A DNA stretch of 64,000 bases, taken from positions 11,300,420 through 11,364,419 of the forward strand of contig NC_090744.1 in NCBI RefSeq assembly GCF_036898095.1, in the 5' to 3' direction. Source of the stretch: Palaemon carinicauda. Taxonomy: Eukaryota; Arthropoda; Malacostraca; Decapoda; Palaemonidae. Positions 23,304 through 33,779 of the stretch are shown here, one piece after another; position 1 is the first letter of the stretch, and the number at the start of each line of letters is the position of its first letter. The position numbers were made by a program, and so were the translations under genes. The notes under the pieces were generated by a model. That model did not search any database. It saw only the letters and a list, made by a program, of their open reading frames with translations, and was not told the DNA's origin.

Positions 23304-24268
23304 GCGGTCGCGCGGGCGCGCAGGCGAGCGGTCGCGCGGGCGCGCGGGCGAGCGGGCGCGCGGGCGCGCGGGCGAGCGGTCGCGCAGGCGAGCGGTCGCG
23401 CAGGCGAGCGGTCGCGCAGGCGAGCGGTCGCGCAGGCGAGCGGTCGCGCAGGCGAGCGGTCGCGCAGGCGAGCGATCGCGCGGGCGCGCAGGCGAGCGAT
23501 CGCGCGGGCGCGCAGGCGAGCGATCGCACGGGCGCGCAGGCGAGCGATCGCGCGGGCGCGCAGGTGGGCAGGTAAATGAACACGTGTCCGAGGCGACGAA
23601 CGCAAGCGATGGCGTGACGGCGAGGGATCGTGCTGCCGCGTAGGTGAAGAAGATCGCTGGCGATAATGACCGCGTGATGGTAAGCGATGGCGAGCAGCAT
23701 GTGTAGGTGAATGATCGCGTGATAGGGTGCGATGGTGATCAGCATCCGCAAGAGGGCGAGCGTTCAGGGTTGTGCGATGAGGAGCAGCATGCGAAAGCGG
23801 GCAATCGTGCAGGGTTGTGCGATGGCGAGCAGCATGCGCAGGTGAATGATCGCGTGAAAGGGTGCGATGGTGACCAGCATCCGCAGGAGGGCGATCGTTC
23901 AGGGTTGTGCGATGAGGAGCAGCATGTGTAAGCGGGCGATCGTGCAGGGTTGTGCGATGGCGAGCAGCATGCGCAGGTGAATGATCGCGTGAAAGGGTGC
24001 GATGGTGATCAGCATCCGCAGGAGGGCGATCGTTCAGGGTTGTGCGATGAGGAGCAGCATGCGTAAGCGGGCGATCGTGCAGGATTGTGCGATGGCGAGC
24101 AGCATGCGCAGGTGAATGATCGCGTGAAAGGGTGCGATGGTGATCAGCATCCGCAGGAGGGCGATCGTTCAGGGTTGTGCGATGAGGAGCAGCATGCGTA
24201 AGCGGGCGACCATGCAGGGTCGTGCGATCAGCATCCGCAGTTGAGGGTTGCGCGATGGCGATCAGCAT
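23249..24268 (-). CDS. 339-residue repetitive open frame across a minisatellite
   Basis: No known domain. The C-terminal third translates the GC-rich 18-bp-type repeat into alternating Arg/Ala/Leu units (ARLRARA, ATARLRD). The N-terminal two thirds translate 45-bp units into 15-residue units such as HHRTLSRDHSPAHAA and PHRTTLNDRPPADAD. All repeat periods are multiples of three, so the frame stays open. It is either a spacer part of the old element's gag or a chance product of period-3 repeats. Strongly basic, with no membrane or signal segment. Confidence 0.3.
   Translation of the reverse strand: MLIAIAQPSTADADRTTLHGRPLTHAAPHRTTLNDRPPADADHHRTLSRDHSPAHAARHRTILHDRPLTHAAPHRTTLNDRPPADADHHRTLSRDHSPAHAARHRTTLHDRPLTHAAPHRTTLNDRPPADAGHHRTLSRDHSPAHAARHRTTLHDCPLSHAAPHRTTLNARPLADADHHRTLSRDHSPTHAARHRLPSRGHYRQRSSSPTRQHDPSPSRHRLRSSPRTRVHLPAHLRARAIARLRARAIARLRARAIARLRARAIARLRDRSPARPLACATARLRDRSPARPLACATARPRARAPARPRARATARLRARATACLCARATIVHGKFHSRW
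23283..23575. repeat. GC-rich minisatellite, unit 'GCGCAGGCGAGCGGTC'
   Basis: About 290 bp of near-identical GCG/GGCGAGCG units of 16-26 bp, over 75 percent G+C in an otherwise AT-rich window. Open on several frames of both strands. Confidence 0.95.
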
Positions 24269-24350
24269 CCGCAGTTGAGGGTCGCGCGATGGCGATCAGC
24301 ATCCGCAGTTGAGGGTCGTGCGATGACGATCAGCATGCGCAGGTGAGCTA
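23690..24350. repeat. Higher-order minisatellite: 3 x 45-bp units repeated every 135 bp
   Basis: Three related 45-bp subunits ('GCGATGGCGAGCAGCATGCG', 'GCGATGGTGATCAGCATCCG', 'GCGATGAGGAGCAGCATGCG') recur in fixed order with a 135-bp period for more than three rounds. The order breaks down to single units after about 24220. This is satellite-like higher-order structure inside a transposable element. Confidence 0.9.
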
Positions 24351-24479
24351 GTAGCTGGCGAACCATGTTCCTTCACAAGTGTTGGAGAACGTTGGCGTGC
24401 CAGCTGTAACACACGTGGGCGATCCGGAGATCGCTGGCGAGCTGATGATAGCTGGCGAGCTGATGATGTAATGACAGAA

Positions 24480-25480
24480 ATGCTTCATTTAACTGAATGG
24501 TACTTCCATTTACGGTTTTTAGACTTAATAAACGAATTGGTTTTCATCTCATCAAAATGTTATGTTAGCCACACATAGTTGAGTTGGTGTAGGATCGAGT
24601 GTGCATACGCCGAGGTAGAGAGGCGTAACAAAGGAGTAGTTGTATCTATGGTCGAGAGTTTGTGATTGAGTGCCAAGGTAAACAGAGGCGTCGTTGTGTG
24701 AGCCTCGAGCATAGCTGCGCTAGGTAAGCTCAGAACGCACTCTTTGAGCCGACAACGACCAGTGTAGAGGGGAAATGTTGCTCCCCCGTATTATTATGTG
24801 AAATTCTTACCTTCTCCCTTGTAAAAGGTATGCACTTGTTCTTGTTATCATGTATGTGTTGCAATAACACTTGACATTGTCTGTTGTGGTTATCTTTTTC
24901 TTCAAATGTATCAAATAAAGTACAATAAGTTGCCAGTATTGAAACTGCTTTATGCTGTGCTTGCATGTGGTTGGAACTGTGCCACCAACCGTAAGTTAAG
25001 ATTTGTAATGTTATTCTCAGATTTATCAAGTTAGTCTTTGAGTTGCCAGGCTAACTGTGCAGTGTAACCAGTAGGTTAGGTATGAGTACAGTGTAGCCTA
25101 GGCTACGAAGTGTCTGTTGTTTGACATAGGATCGCTGTCCTAAATGAAGACTTTGTATTACAGGGTACCAGTTTGGAGTACCGAGCATGTACTAAGCTGT
25201 TGTAATAATAAAAAGACCCCCGGGAACCAGCCTTTCCCTCAACCTCCACTGCAAATGAAGATCCGTCGTTCTCCATAGCAAGAGTCAAGTTACCTTAAGC
25301 CTAGGCTTAGAGTATTAGCCTATACCTGTGATGTACCCGTTATTAGCCTATGTCAAGGCTTGGTTTGTTATAGATAGGCTAGCCAGGGGTAAGTCGATTG
25401 TCCAAAATTGAATGGTGCCTCCGAACTTAGGTAGGGACAATTGACGAAGGTAAGAGTTAGTGAAAAGTCATGTGTGAAAC
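24480..25480. other. AT-richer insert within the outer DIRS-like element, unassigned
   Basis: Composition changes sharply from the GC-rich minisatellite to ordinary AT-rich DNA. A 99-residue minus frame (24730-25029) has no recognisable motif. It may be the gag leader or a further insertion. Confidence 0.35.
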
Positions 25481-25719
25481 GGCATGACATACGCGTGGAA
25501 GCCTGCGCAAAGAAGAAGAGTCCTTGACCCCGACCTGAACCGAAGTTCTAGATCGCGAGGGCGAACGTGGGCGCACAGGGCACGTAACAGGAACCGCAGG
25601 GAAGATCATCTTGAAAGCGCTGACGAACAGGAGCGCGCTGATGAGCAGAAGGGCGCGCAGGGAAACCCTGACACGCAAGGGAAGAACCCCCGTGGGGGCA
25701 ACCCTTTGCCCCGAAGAAA

Positions 25720-25815
25720 TCGTTGTCCGCCGGGAGAATGATGTCCGTCGGAAGACCGCTGTCCGTCGGGCAGACCGTTGTCCGTCGGGAAGACCGTTGC
25801 CCGTCGGAAGACGAG
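25720..25815. repeat. Short tandem array 'GTCCGTCGGGAAGACCGTT'
   Basis: About five degenerate units of 18-19 bp. Confidence 0.85.
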
Positions 25816-26836
25816 ATCAGACTGCTGTCCATCTGCACCAAGGCGGAAGATCGAGAAAAAGGAGTTGTAGGCTGCAAACGGAGATCCAAAAGGGTGCCTC
25901 AAGCACCCTTATAGGGAGATGAGAGGCCCTTACGACGAGGCGGACTGAGGGCCTTACGGCAAGGGAGGCCAACAGCAACAGAAGAAACCTCCGAAGAGGA
26001 GTCTCTATGAGTGTACTCTCTCGCGAACGAAAGAGAAACACTTCGTGGAAGAGACTGGTCAGCCAGTGACCTAAAAGGAGCAATCCTCCGAAGAGGAGCT
26101 CCTGCAGTTGCCCAGCCCCTTGAGCTAAACTGCAGGTGCGACCGCTCAGCACCTAGAGCATAGTCGCACGAAAAAAAGGCAAGAGAAGAACCCCCCAAAA
26201 GGGAAAAAACTCAAGCCTGGACAGGAAAAACTTCCCTCGGAAGGAAAGTTATCCGCCCAAGGAGGCAAGCCTCCTGACTGTTCTAAAATGAACTGGAGAG
26301 CTGTCCGTCGACACGGGAGTACTACCAGTAGAAGGAGACACGCCCCTGACGAAAATACAAGGGGGGAGGCAGCAACAGCCGAATCCCCAGGACTCAACCA
26401 GACAGCTCACACCGTTGCTATATTACAGAAACGAACTAGATCGGTAACTGAAAAAAAATAAAACAAATAATATTAGTACACATTCATTCCCCCGGGAAGG
26501 CTCCGAAGAGGAATCCCGAGGGAAAGGAACAAGAATTACACAACAGGCACGTGCCCTCACAACCACTTACACTCGCGGAAGGAGAGCTGTAACCAAAACA
26601 GAATTATAACAATTATAATTATGTAACTATGTAATTATGTAATTTAAAAATGAATGAACACTAAAGAAAGAACGAAAACCCCGAAAGGAATCGTTCTACA
26701 AGCTGAAAAACAAAAAACAACTACAATTAGATTCATAACTAATTGATACAAACGTACGGCGTAGCAACCCCCCACACGGAAAGGAAGCTAGGCTACAAGG
26801 GCGTAGTAACACGTAGTAAAAGGGGGAACGACCTCA

Positions 26837-26837
<1 letters not shown>

Positions 26838-26862
<25 letters not shown>
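26838..26862. repeat. (GA)n microsatellite
   Basis: AGAGAG run in the leader side of the outer DIRS-like element. Confidence 0.9.
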
Positions 26863-26867
<5 letters not shown>

Positions 26868-26967
26868 TAAGTCAAACTCGATCGCCACCCATAAAATACG
26901 CCGTGGTGGCCTAACTGCCGAGGCCTCCACGTAGATATCGTACACTACACACACACATCTGAAAAGG

Positions 26968-27052
26968 AAACTTACTTATTTCTATACTCAAATATATATA
27001 CAAACATGAAAACATGTTTACATATATATTGAGTAAAAGAAAAGTAAGCGAT
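26968..27052. repeat. Imperfect hairpin near the outer element's right end
   Basis: 'CTTACTTATTTCTATACTCAA' pairs with 'TTGAGTAAAAGAAAAGTAAG' across a loop of about 30-40 bp that contains further TA-rich pairing. Confidence 0.6.
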
Positions 27053-27239
27053 CAAGTAAAGACAAAACAGACAATGGCTGCCAAGCAAGGACCAAGACAG
27101 AGACGTCTGTCACAGTCCGAGCCAAAAGTTAAAGTGAGTATTCACCTGTGTGTGAGGGGGAGGAGGGGTAGCTAGCTACCACTCCCCTACCCCCCCCCTC
27201 GTTAAATTCTAATGGCTCGCCATTTCAGCTATGCTAAAA

Positions 27240-27436
27240 TGTTATTTTCATTAGTAAAATAAATTTTTGAATATACTTACCCGGTGATCATATAGCTGTC
27301 AGCTCTGCTGCCCGACAGAAAAACCTAAGGACGAAATACGCCAGCGATCGCTATACAGGTGGGGGTGTACATCAACAGCGCCATCTGTCGAGCAGGTACT
27401 CAAGTACTCCATGTCAACACAGAACCAATTTTCTCC
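27240..27436. repeat. Left terminal repeat of DIRS copy 1 (3' end in coding sense)
   Basis: From about 27275 to 27435 it is the near-perfect reverse complement of 33605-33764. The outermost 35 bp ('TGTTATTTTCATTAG...') is unique to this end. Confidence 0.9.
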
Positions 27437-27486
27437 TCGGCCCACTGGGTCTCTATTGGGGAGGAAGGGTGGGTCCTTTAATTTAT

Positions 27487-27580
27487 GATCACCGGGCAAG
27501 TATATTCAAAAATTTATTTTACTAATGAAAATAACATTTTTCAATATTAAACTTACCCGGTGATCATATAGCTGATTCAC
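27487..27580. repeat. Internal complementary region of DIRS copy 1
   Basis: 27487-27536 is the reverse complement of the left end (27240-27290), and 27537-27575 of the right end (33742-33779). The halves meet at 27536/27537, so the region equals the end-to-end junction of a circular form. Confidence 0.9.
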
Positions 27581-27973
27581 ACCCAGGGGGGTGGGTAGAC
27601 CAGCATATATGTTAACATTAAGAGCTAAGTATTTCGTATTTCATTTTAGCAGTTATTCAAAATAACAAACATAAAATTAATAAGTATCTGGTAAGGAAGT
27701 CGACTTGAACAATTACTCTGCCTTTTTAAGTACGTCTTCCTTACTGAGCCTCGCGATCCTCATAGGATGCTGAGCGACTCATAGGAGCTGAAGTATGAAG
27801 GGTTGCAACCCATACTAAAGGACCTCATCAAAACCTCTAACCTAGGCGCTTCTCAAGAAAGAATTTGACCACCCGCCAAATCAACCAGGATGCGAAAGGC
27901 TTCTTAGCCTTCCGGACAACCCAAAAACAACAATAAAAAACATTTCAAGAGAAAGATTAAAAAGGTTATGGGA

Positions 27974-29115
27974 TTAGGGGAATGTAGTGGTTGAGCCCTC
28001 ACCCACTACTGCACTCGCTGCTACGAATGGTCCCAGGGTGTAGCAGTTCTCGTAAAGAGACTGGACATCTTTAAGGTAAAATGATGCGAACACTGACTTG
28101 CTTCTCCAATAGGTTGCATCCATTACACTCTGCAGAGATCTGTTTTGTTTGAAGGCCACTGAAGTTGCGACAGCTCTAACTTCATGTGTCCTTACCTTCA
28201 GCAAAGCATGGTCCTCCTCATTCAGATGGGAATGAGCTTCTCGAATCAAAAGTCTGATATAATAAGAAACTGCATTCTTCGACATAGGTAAAGACGGTTT
28301 CTTAATGGCGCACCATAAAGCTTCTGACTGACCACGTAATGGTTAGTACGTCTCAAATAGTACTTAAGAGCTCTTACAGGGCATAGTACTCTTTCTTGTT
28401 CATTTCCAACCAAATTAGCAAGGCTTGGAATATCGAACGATTTGGGCCAAGGACGAGAAGGAAGTTCGTTTTTGGCTAAAAAACCAAGCTGTAAGGAACA
28501 TGTAGCCGTTTCAGATGAAAATCCGATGTTCCTGCTGAAGGCGTGTATCTCACTGACTCTTTTAGCTGTTGCTAAGCAGACGAGGAAAAGAGTCTTCAAA
28601 GTGAGATCTTTAAAAGAGGCTGATTGAAGTGGTTCGAACCTTGCTGACATAAGGAACCTTAGTACCACGTCTAAGTTCCAACCTGGTGTGGTCAACCGAC
28701 GCTCCTTCGAGGTCTCAAAAGACTTAAGGAGGTCCTGTAGATCTTTGTTGTTGGAAAGATCTAAGCCTCTGTGACGGAAGACTGCTGCCAACATGCTTCT
28801 GTAACCTTTGATCGTGGGAGCTGAAAGGGATCTTTCCTTCCTTAGGTATAAAAGGAAGTCAGCTATCTGAGTTACAGAGGTACTGGTTGAGGATACTGAA
28901 TTCGACTTGCACCAGCTTCGGGAGACTTCCCACTTCGACTGGTAGACTTTGAGAGTGGATGTCCTCCTTGCTCTAGCAATCGCTCTGGCTGCCTCCTTCG
29001 AAAAGCCTCTAGCTCTCGAGAGTCTTTCGATAGTCTGAAGGCAGTCAGACGAAGAGCGTGGAGGCTTGGGTGTACCTTCTTTACATGCGGCTGACGCAGA
29101 AGGTCCACTCTTAGA
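27974..29115 (-). pseudogene. DIRS tyrosine recombinase (YR), copy 1, one frameshift
   Basis: Integrates the circular DNA form by site-specific strand exchange. The frame enters from the 28246-30288 open frame; its start overlaps the RNase H end by about 240 nt in another frame. Visible parts: N-terminal SAM-like core-binding region ('TSTLKVYQSKW', 'RSLSAPTIKGYRSML'), catalytic Arg in 'AKRVSEI', the HxxR box in 'HEVRAVATS', and the nucleophile Tyr in 'FASFYL'. Near 28340 a single T is missing compared with copy 2 (GGTTAGT against GGTTTAGT), which throws the frame before the HxxR box; the C-terminal part continues in the frame 27974-28285. Without that break all four catalytic residues would be present. 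Confidence 0.9.
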
Positions 29116-30275
29116 GGAAGTGTTCTGGGAACGTCTACTAGCCATTGCAGTACCTCGGTGAACCATTCTCTCGCGGGCCAGAGGGGAGCAACCAACGTCA
29201 ACCTTGTCCCTTCGTGAGAGGCGAACTTCTGCAGTACTCTGTTGACAATCTTGAACGGGGGGAACGCATAAAGGTCTAGATGGGACCAATCCAGAAGAAA
29301 GGCATCTATGTGAACTGCTGCTGGGTCCGGAATCGGTGAGCAATAAATTGGGAGCCTCTTGGTCATCGAGGTTGCGAACAGATCTATGGTAGGCTGACCC
29401 CATAAGGCCCATAGTCTGTTGCAAACATTCTTGTGAAGGATCCACTCTGTTGGGATGATTTGACCCTTCCGGCTGAGGCGGTCTGCCATGACATTCATGT
29501 CGCCTTGAATGAACCTCGTTACTAGGGATACGTTTCGATCTCTTGACCAGGTGAGGAGGTCCCTTGCGATCTCGTACAACGTCATCGAATGAGTCCCTCC
29601 TTGCTTGGAGATGTACGCCAAGGCTGTGGTGTTGTCGGAGTTCACCTCCACCACCTTGCCTAGAAGGAGGGACTTGAAGCTTCTCAAGGCCAGATGAACT
29701 GCCAGTAGCTCCTTGCAGTTGATGTGCAACGTTCTTTGATCCGCATTCCACGTGCCCGAGCATTCCCGACCGTCCAATGTCGCACCCCAGCCCGAGTCCG
29801 ATGCGTCCGAGAAGAGAAGGTGGTCGGGGGTCTGAACAGCCAGTGGCAGACCCTCCCTGAGGAGAATGTTGTTCTTCCACCAAGTCAGTGAAAACTTCAT
29901 CTTCTCGGAAATAGGAACCGAGACCGCTTCTAGCGTCTTGTCCTTTCTCCAGTGAGCAGCTAAGTGAAATTGAAGGGGGCGGAGGTGGAGTCTCCCTAAC
30001 GCGATGAACTGGTCCAGTGATGAAAGCGTCCCTATCAGACTCATCCACTGTCTGACTGAACATCGGTCCTTCTTCAGCATGGACTGGATGCATTCTTGGG
30101 CTTGACTGATTCTGGGGGCCGACGGAAAAGCCCGAAAAGCTTGACTCTGAATCTCCATTCCTAGGTATACTATAGTTTGGGATGGGACGAGTTGGGACTT
30201 TTCCATATTGACCAGGAGACCCAATTCCTTGGTCAGATCTAGAGTCCACTGTAGATTCTCCAGACAGCGACGACT
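28872..30275 (-). pseudogene. DIRS RNase H and connection domain, copy 1 (second part of pol)
   Basis: Degrades the RNA strand of the RNA/DNA hybrid. The 450-residue frame starts within the reverse transcriptase thumb ('GLLVNMEKSQLVPSQ'), holds the RNase H start 'LLFSDASDSGWGATL' (about residues 132-146), 'CKELLAVHLAL' with the second acidic residue, and 'VNSDNTTALAYI' with the third. It ends with 'PTIDLFATSMTKRLP' and 'DLYAFPPFKIV', a block typical of DIRS and related pol proteins. It is out of frame with the polymerase part because of a 4-nt deletion near 30275 compared with copy 2. Confidence 0.9.
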
Positions 30276-31018
30276 TGACGCAGCTCAAGCCAGTCGTCCA
30301 AATAGAGGGAGGCTCTGATGTTTGCTAAATGCAGGAATTTGGCAATATTCCTCATCAGTTTGGTAAAAACTAGAGGTGCCGTGCTTAGGCCAAAGCACAG
30401 GGCTTGGAACTGGTATACAACCTTCCCGAAAACGAACCTTAGAAAAGGTTGGGAATCTGGGTGGATGGGGACGTGAAAGTAAGCGTCCTTTAGGTCTAAC
30501 GAGACCATCCAGTCTTCCTTCCTGACCGATGCTAGAACCGACTTTGTCGTCTCCATGGTGAACGTCTGCTTTGTGACAAAGACATTCAGAGCACTGACGT
30601 CTAGCACCGGTCTCCACCCTCCTGTCTTCTTCGGCACTAAGAAGAGGCGGTTGTAGAAGCCCGGGGATTGATGGTCCCGGACTATGACTACCGCTCCCTT
30701 TTGTAGTAAGAGAGACACCTCTTGCTGTAAAGCTTGTCTCTTGTCCTCCTCTCTGTACCTGGGAGAGAGGTCGATGGGAGTTGTTGCTAGAGGGGGGTTG
30801 CGCAAGAATGGAATCCTGTACCCCTCCCTGAGTAACTTCACAGACTGTGCGTCTGCGCCCCTGTTCTCCCAGGCCTGCCAGTAGTTCTTGAGCCTGGCTC
30901 CCACTGCTGTCTGAAGAAGGTGGCAGTCAGACTCTGTCTCTAGAGGACTTGGAACCCTTCTTCTTGCTCCCACGTTGACTTCCGGCACGAGCACCTCCTC
31001 TGCTGGAGGCTCTGCCAC
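30239..31018 (-). pseudogene. DIRS reverse transcriptase, copy 1 (first part of pol)
   Basis: RNA-dependent DNA polymerase of the element. The 259-residue frame has 'RLFLVPKKTGGWRPVLDVSAL', 'WMVSLDLKDAYFHVPIHP' with the first palm Asp, 'LCFGLSTAPLVFTKLM' and the active-site 'YLDDW' near its end. Downstream of YLDDW the frame runs into a stop after about 15 residues; the missing thumb and RNase H lie in the next frame (28872-30275). The frame overlaps the gag C-terminal frame by about 90 nt. The palm and fingers look intact. Confidence 0.9.
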
Positions 31019-31700
31019 GAAAGGGCGGAATGAACCTTGACGCTGGAGTGTCCATCCTGGGTCTAGGCACGGAGGGCAAAGGGGTGGCTTTGCGTGCGGA
31101 TGACGCCATCAGGTCATGAGTGTCTTTCTGGATCAAGGAGGCGGCAATCTCCTTGATCAACTCTTCAGGGAAGAGACACTTCGAGAGGGGAGCAAACATA
31201 AGCTCCGACTTTTGACATGGGGTGACTCCAGCTGACAAGAAGGAGCAAAGGTGATCCCGCTTCTTGAGGACCCCGGACACGAAAGAAGCCGCAAGCTCAC
31301 TAGAACCATCCCGTATGGCTTTGTCCATGCAGGACATAATGAGCATGGAAGTTTCCTTATCAGAAGGGGAGGTCTTCCTGCTCAACGCTCCCAAACACCA
31401 GTCCAAGAAGTTAAAGACTTCGAATGCACGGAAAACTCCCTTCATAAGATGGTCCATATCCGAAGGAGTCCAGCAAATCTTGGAGCGTCTCATAGCCAGC
31501 CTGCGGGGAGAGTCTACCAAACTTGAGAAGTCGCCCTGGGCAGAGGCAGGAACTCCCAAGCCGAGAACTTCTCCCGTGGCATACCAGACGCTAGATCTGG
31601 AAGCAAGCTTGGCCGGGGGAAACATGAAGGATGTCTTCCCAAGTTGCTTTTTGGACTGCAACCACTCTCCCAGTACCCTTAAAGCTCTCTTGGACGAGCG
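30927..31700 (-). pseudogene. DIRS gag C-terminal part, copy 1
   Basis: A 244-residue frame, out of frame with the main gag. It has 'WYATGEVLGLGVPASAQGDF', a helical middle, and a Gly/Arg/Ser-rich basic tail ('FRGRASSRGGARAG') likely to bind nucleic acid. The matching part in copy 2 (40340-40620) keeps 'EVLGLGVPASAQ'. Frame comparison suggests an indel in the region 31640-31760 split one gag into this frame and 31591-33399. Confidence 0.7.
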
Positions 31701-33399
31701 AGCGAGTACGAGCTTCGTAAAGGCAGGTGCCTGACTGCATGCCTAAAGCGAACTCAGAGGGAGGCGAGCGTGGTGCTGCAGACACAAACTGATCCGGATA
31801 TAAATCCTTGAACAGCGCAAGCACTTTCCTAAAGTCTAAGGAGGGAGGCGTGGTCTTGGGTTCGTCGATGTCTGAGTGTTGGTCGTCAAGATGTGCAGCT
31901 TCGTCATCATCAGAGAGTCCATCGTCTGAATGTTGAGGAGGAAGAGGCAACGGAGTAGGTAAAAGCTGGATGGCTGAGTCCGGCAGCACGGGTGCATGCG
32001 TGGCTGCACTGGACCCAACATCATGCCACTGTTGGTCAGTCTGAGAACTGGCAACAACCATAGCTGAGTGGGTGCGCAAAGCGTCTACTCCCGACTGTGG
32101 AAGGATAGCGGAGACCACCGAGGGTTGCGGAGGCTGACGCACCGCGTCAAAACACGGCAGCTTAACTCCACCCTCCTGTTGTTGTGGTAGCTCACGAACG
32201 GCAACGGAGGGTTCCGTGCGTCTGTGAACGTCAGCATGCGTCTGGCAGGGTCGACTGCGCATGGGTGGAGGAGCTCTCACAGCTGGAGTGTGGGAGCAGG
32301 CAGCCTCAGCGTCTGCTGGGCGCACAACCGTGGTAGGTTGTAGGCTAACGGGTGCAGCGTCAACCTTCTCCGCACGATACTCCTGCATAACAGCAGCTAA
32401 CTGAGTCTGCATAGACTGCAGCAAAGACCACTTAGGGTCTACAAAAGCGGGTGCGGCAACAGACGGAGTTACTGCCTGTTGTGACTTAGGGTCTACAACA
32501 GCGGGTGCGGCAACAGACGGAGTTACTGCCTGTTGCGGTACCACTTTGCCTCTCTTAGGAGGTGTGCAGTCGTCGGAGGACTGCAGCGAGTCCGAACTGA
32601 CCCAGTGGCTACACCTGGGCCGTTGGACTTGCTCGGAAGGGACCTTGCGTTTAAGAGGCCGTGAGACCTTGGTCCAGCGTTTCTGGCGTGAAACCTCTTC
32701 CGCAGACGAGGAATGAACGGGCTCACTCGTCTTCTTGTGGGTGGGACGATCTAGGCAAGATACGTCCGAAACCACAGAGGGAACGTCTGTCCGCTGATTA
32801 AAGCCTGTCGAACCCTTTGGTCGTACGACATTGCTTCTCCCCTGGGCTTGGGAGCTTGCAAGAGGTCCCGGACTGGGAGGACGACAGGCACGAACAGACG
32901 CACCCTCATGCGTAACACTGACACTTTTCACTGCACTAACACTCGCTTCACTTCCCACTGCACTTTTACCTTTCAACTCCCTGACGTCAGCCATGAGTTG
33001 ATTGCGGTCATTCGCCAATGACTCGACTCTCTCACCTAGAGCCTGGATGGCACGCATCATATCCGCCATCGAAGGTTGATGAGAGCTAGCAGGGGGGTCG
33101 GGTGCAACCACTACAGGGGAAGGAATAGGTTGTGGGGCATGGGGAGAGGAAAAATCAATTGAGCGAGACGAACTCCTCCTGATCCTATCCTTCTCTAGCC
33201 TACGTGCATATTTCAGGAATTCTTGAAAATCGAATTCCGAAAGCCCAAGGCATTCCTCACATCGATCTTCCAATTGACAGGCTTTACCCCTACAATTGGA
33301 ACAAATGGTGTGCGGATCGATAGAGGCCTTCGGAAGACGCCTTGAACAGTCCCTAGCGCTACACTTCCTGTACTTGGGGACTTGAGAAGGGTCAGACAT
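31591..33399 (-). CDS. DIRS gag, copy 1 (602 residues)
   Basis: Structural protein expected to package the element RNA. It starts at an ATG about 200 nt inside the right terminal repeat. A Cys cluster at residues about 13-54 (CSARDC ... CSNCRGKAC ... CEEC) is like that of other DIRS gag proteins and suggests metal binding. Then come a charged helix ('KYARRLEKDRIRR'), a long Ser/Pro/Val-rich middle with basic patches, and an acidic stretch ('SDDDEAAHLDD'). A 57-bp in-frame tandem duplication lies at 32430-32545. The last about 35 residues are probably out of frame. Confidence 0.8.
   Translation of the reverse strand: MSDPSQVPKYRKCSARDCSRRLPKASIDPHTICSNCRGKACQLEDRCEECLGLSEFDFQEFLKYARRLEKDRIRRSSSRSIDFSSPHAPQPIPSPVVVAPDPPASSHQPSMADMMRAIQALGERVESLANDRNQLMADVRELKGKSAVGSEASVSAVKSVSVTHEGASVRACRPPSPGPLASSQAQGRSNVVRPKGSTGFNQRTDVPSVVSDVSCLDRPTHKKTSEPVHSSSAEEVSRQKRWTKVSRPLKRKVPSEQVQRPRCSHWVSSDSLQSSDDCTPPKRGKVVPQQAVTPSVAAPAVVDPKSQQAVTPSVAAPAFVDPKWSLLQSMQTQLAAVMQEYRAEKVDAAPVSLQPTTVVRPADAEAACSHTPAVRAPPPMRSRPCQTHADVHRRTEPSVAVRELPQQQEGGVKLPCFDAVRQPPQPSVVSAILPQSGVDALRTHSAMVVASSQTDQQWHDVGSSAATHAPVLPDSAIQLLPTPLPLPPQHSDDGLSDDDEAAHLDDQHSDIDEPKTTPPSLDFRKVLALFKDLYPDQFVSAAPRSPPSEFALGMQSGTCLYEARTRSLVQESFKGTGRVVAVQKATWEDILHVSPGQACFQI
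32430..32545. repeat. 57-bp tandem duplication inside gag, copy 1
   Basis: Two copies of a unit beginning 'CTTAGGGTCTACAA.AGCGGG', one base different; in frame, adding 19 residues. Confidence 0.9.
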
Positions 33400-33604
33400 C
33401 TTGAATTAGTCAAAGGGGGGAATTCAAAATCTATCCAAGTCGTCAACAAATAATCCAAAATCTAACAAAAGAATGCAAGGAAGTATTGAAGATAACTTCT
33501 GCACAGCGATAGCTAATAACCAGAAATGAATACTTCACCAAATAACGTGAAAATCAATCCAGAAAACAACAGCGTATTTAGTAGGTCTTGCCGGTGGCAC
33601 GACA

Positions 33605-33779
33605 GAGAAAATTGGTTCTGTGTTGACATGGAGTACTTGAGTACCTGCTCGACAGATGGCGCTGTTGATGTACACCCCCACCTGTATAGCGATCGCTGGC
33701 GTATTTCGTCCTTAGGTTTTTCTGTCGGGCAGCAGAGCTGACAGCTATATGATCACCGGGTAAGTTTAATATTGAAAAA
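33605..33779. repeat. Right terminal repeat of DIRS copy 1 (5' end in coding sense)
   Basis: Inverted match of 27275-27435. The last about 17 bp ('TTTAATATTGAAAAA') are unique to this end and reappear, complemented, in the internal complementary region. Confidence 0.9.

Larger units (their letters stand above)
27240..33779 (-). mobile_element. DIRS-like tyrosine-recombinase retrotransposon, inner copy (copy 1), 6540 bp
   Basis: Complete element with inverted terminal repeats, an internal complementary region, gag, reverse transcriptase/RNase H and tyrosine recombinase, all on the minus strand. It splits the right terminal repeat of the outer DIRS-like element exactly between GCTAAAA and GTAATAAC: the left repeat of that element has the uninterrupted GCTAAAAGTAATAAC in reverse. 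No target duplication is visible, as expected for recombinase-mediated insertion. The main frames carry at least three small frameshifts, so this copy is probably not autonomous now. Confidence 0.92.

Noticed and set aside
23283..23575. CRISPR-like regular repeats
   Set aside because: Contiguous minisatellite without unique spacers, in a eukaryotic context.
25484..26397. Overlapping frames on both strands as separate genes
   Set aside because: GC-rich tandem-repeat-bearing part of the decayed outer DIRS element; open in several frames at once because of composition.
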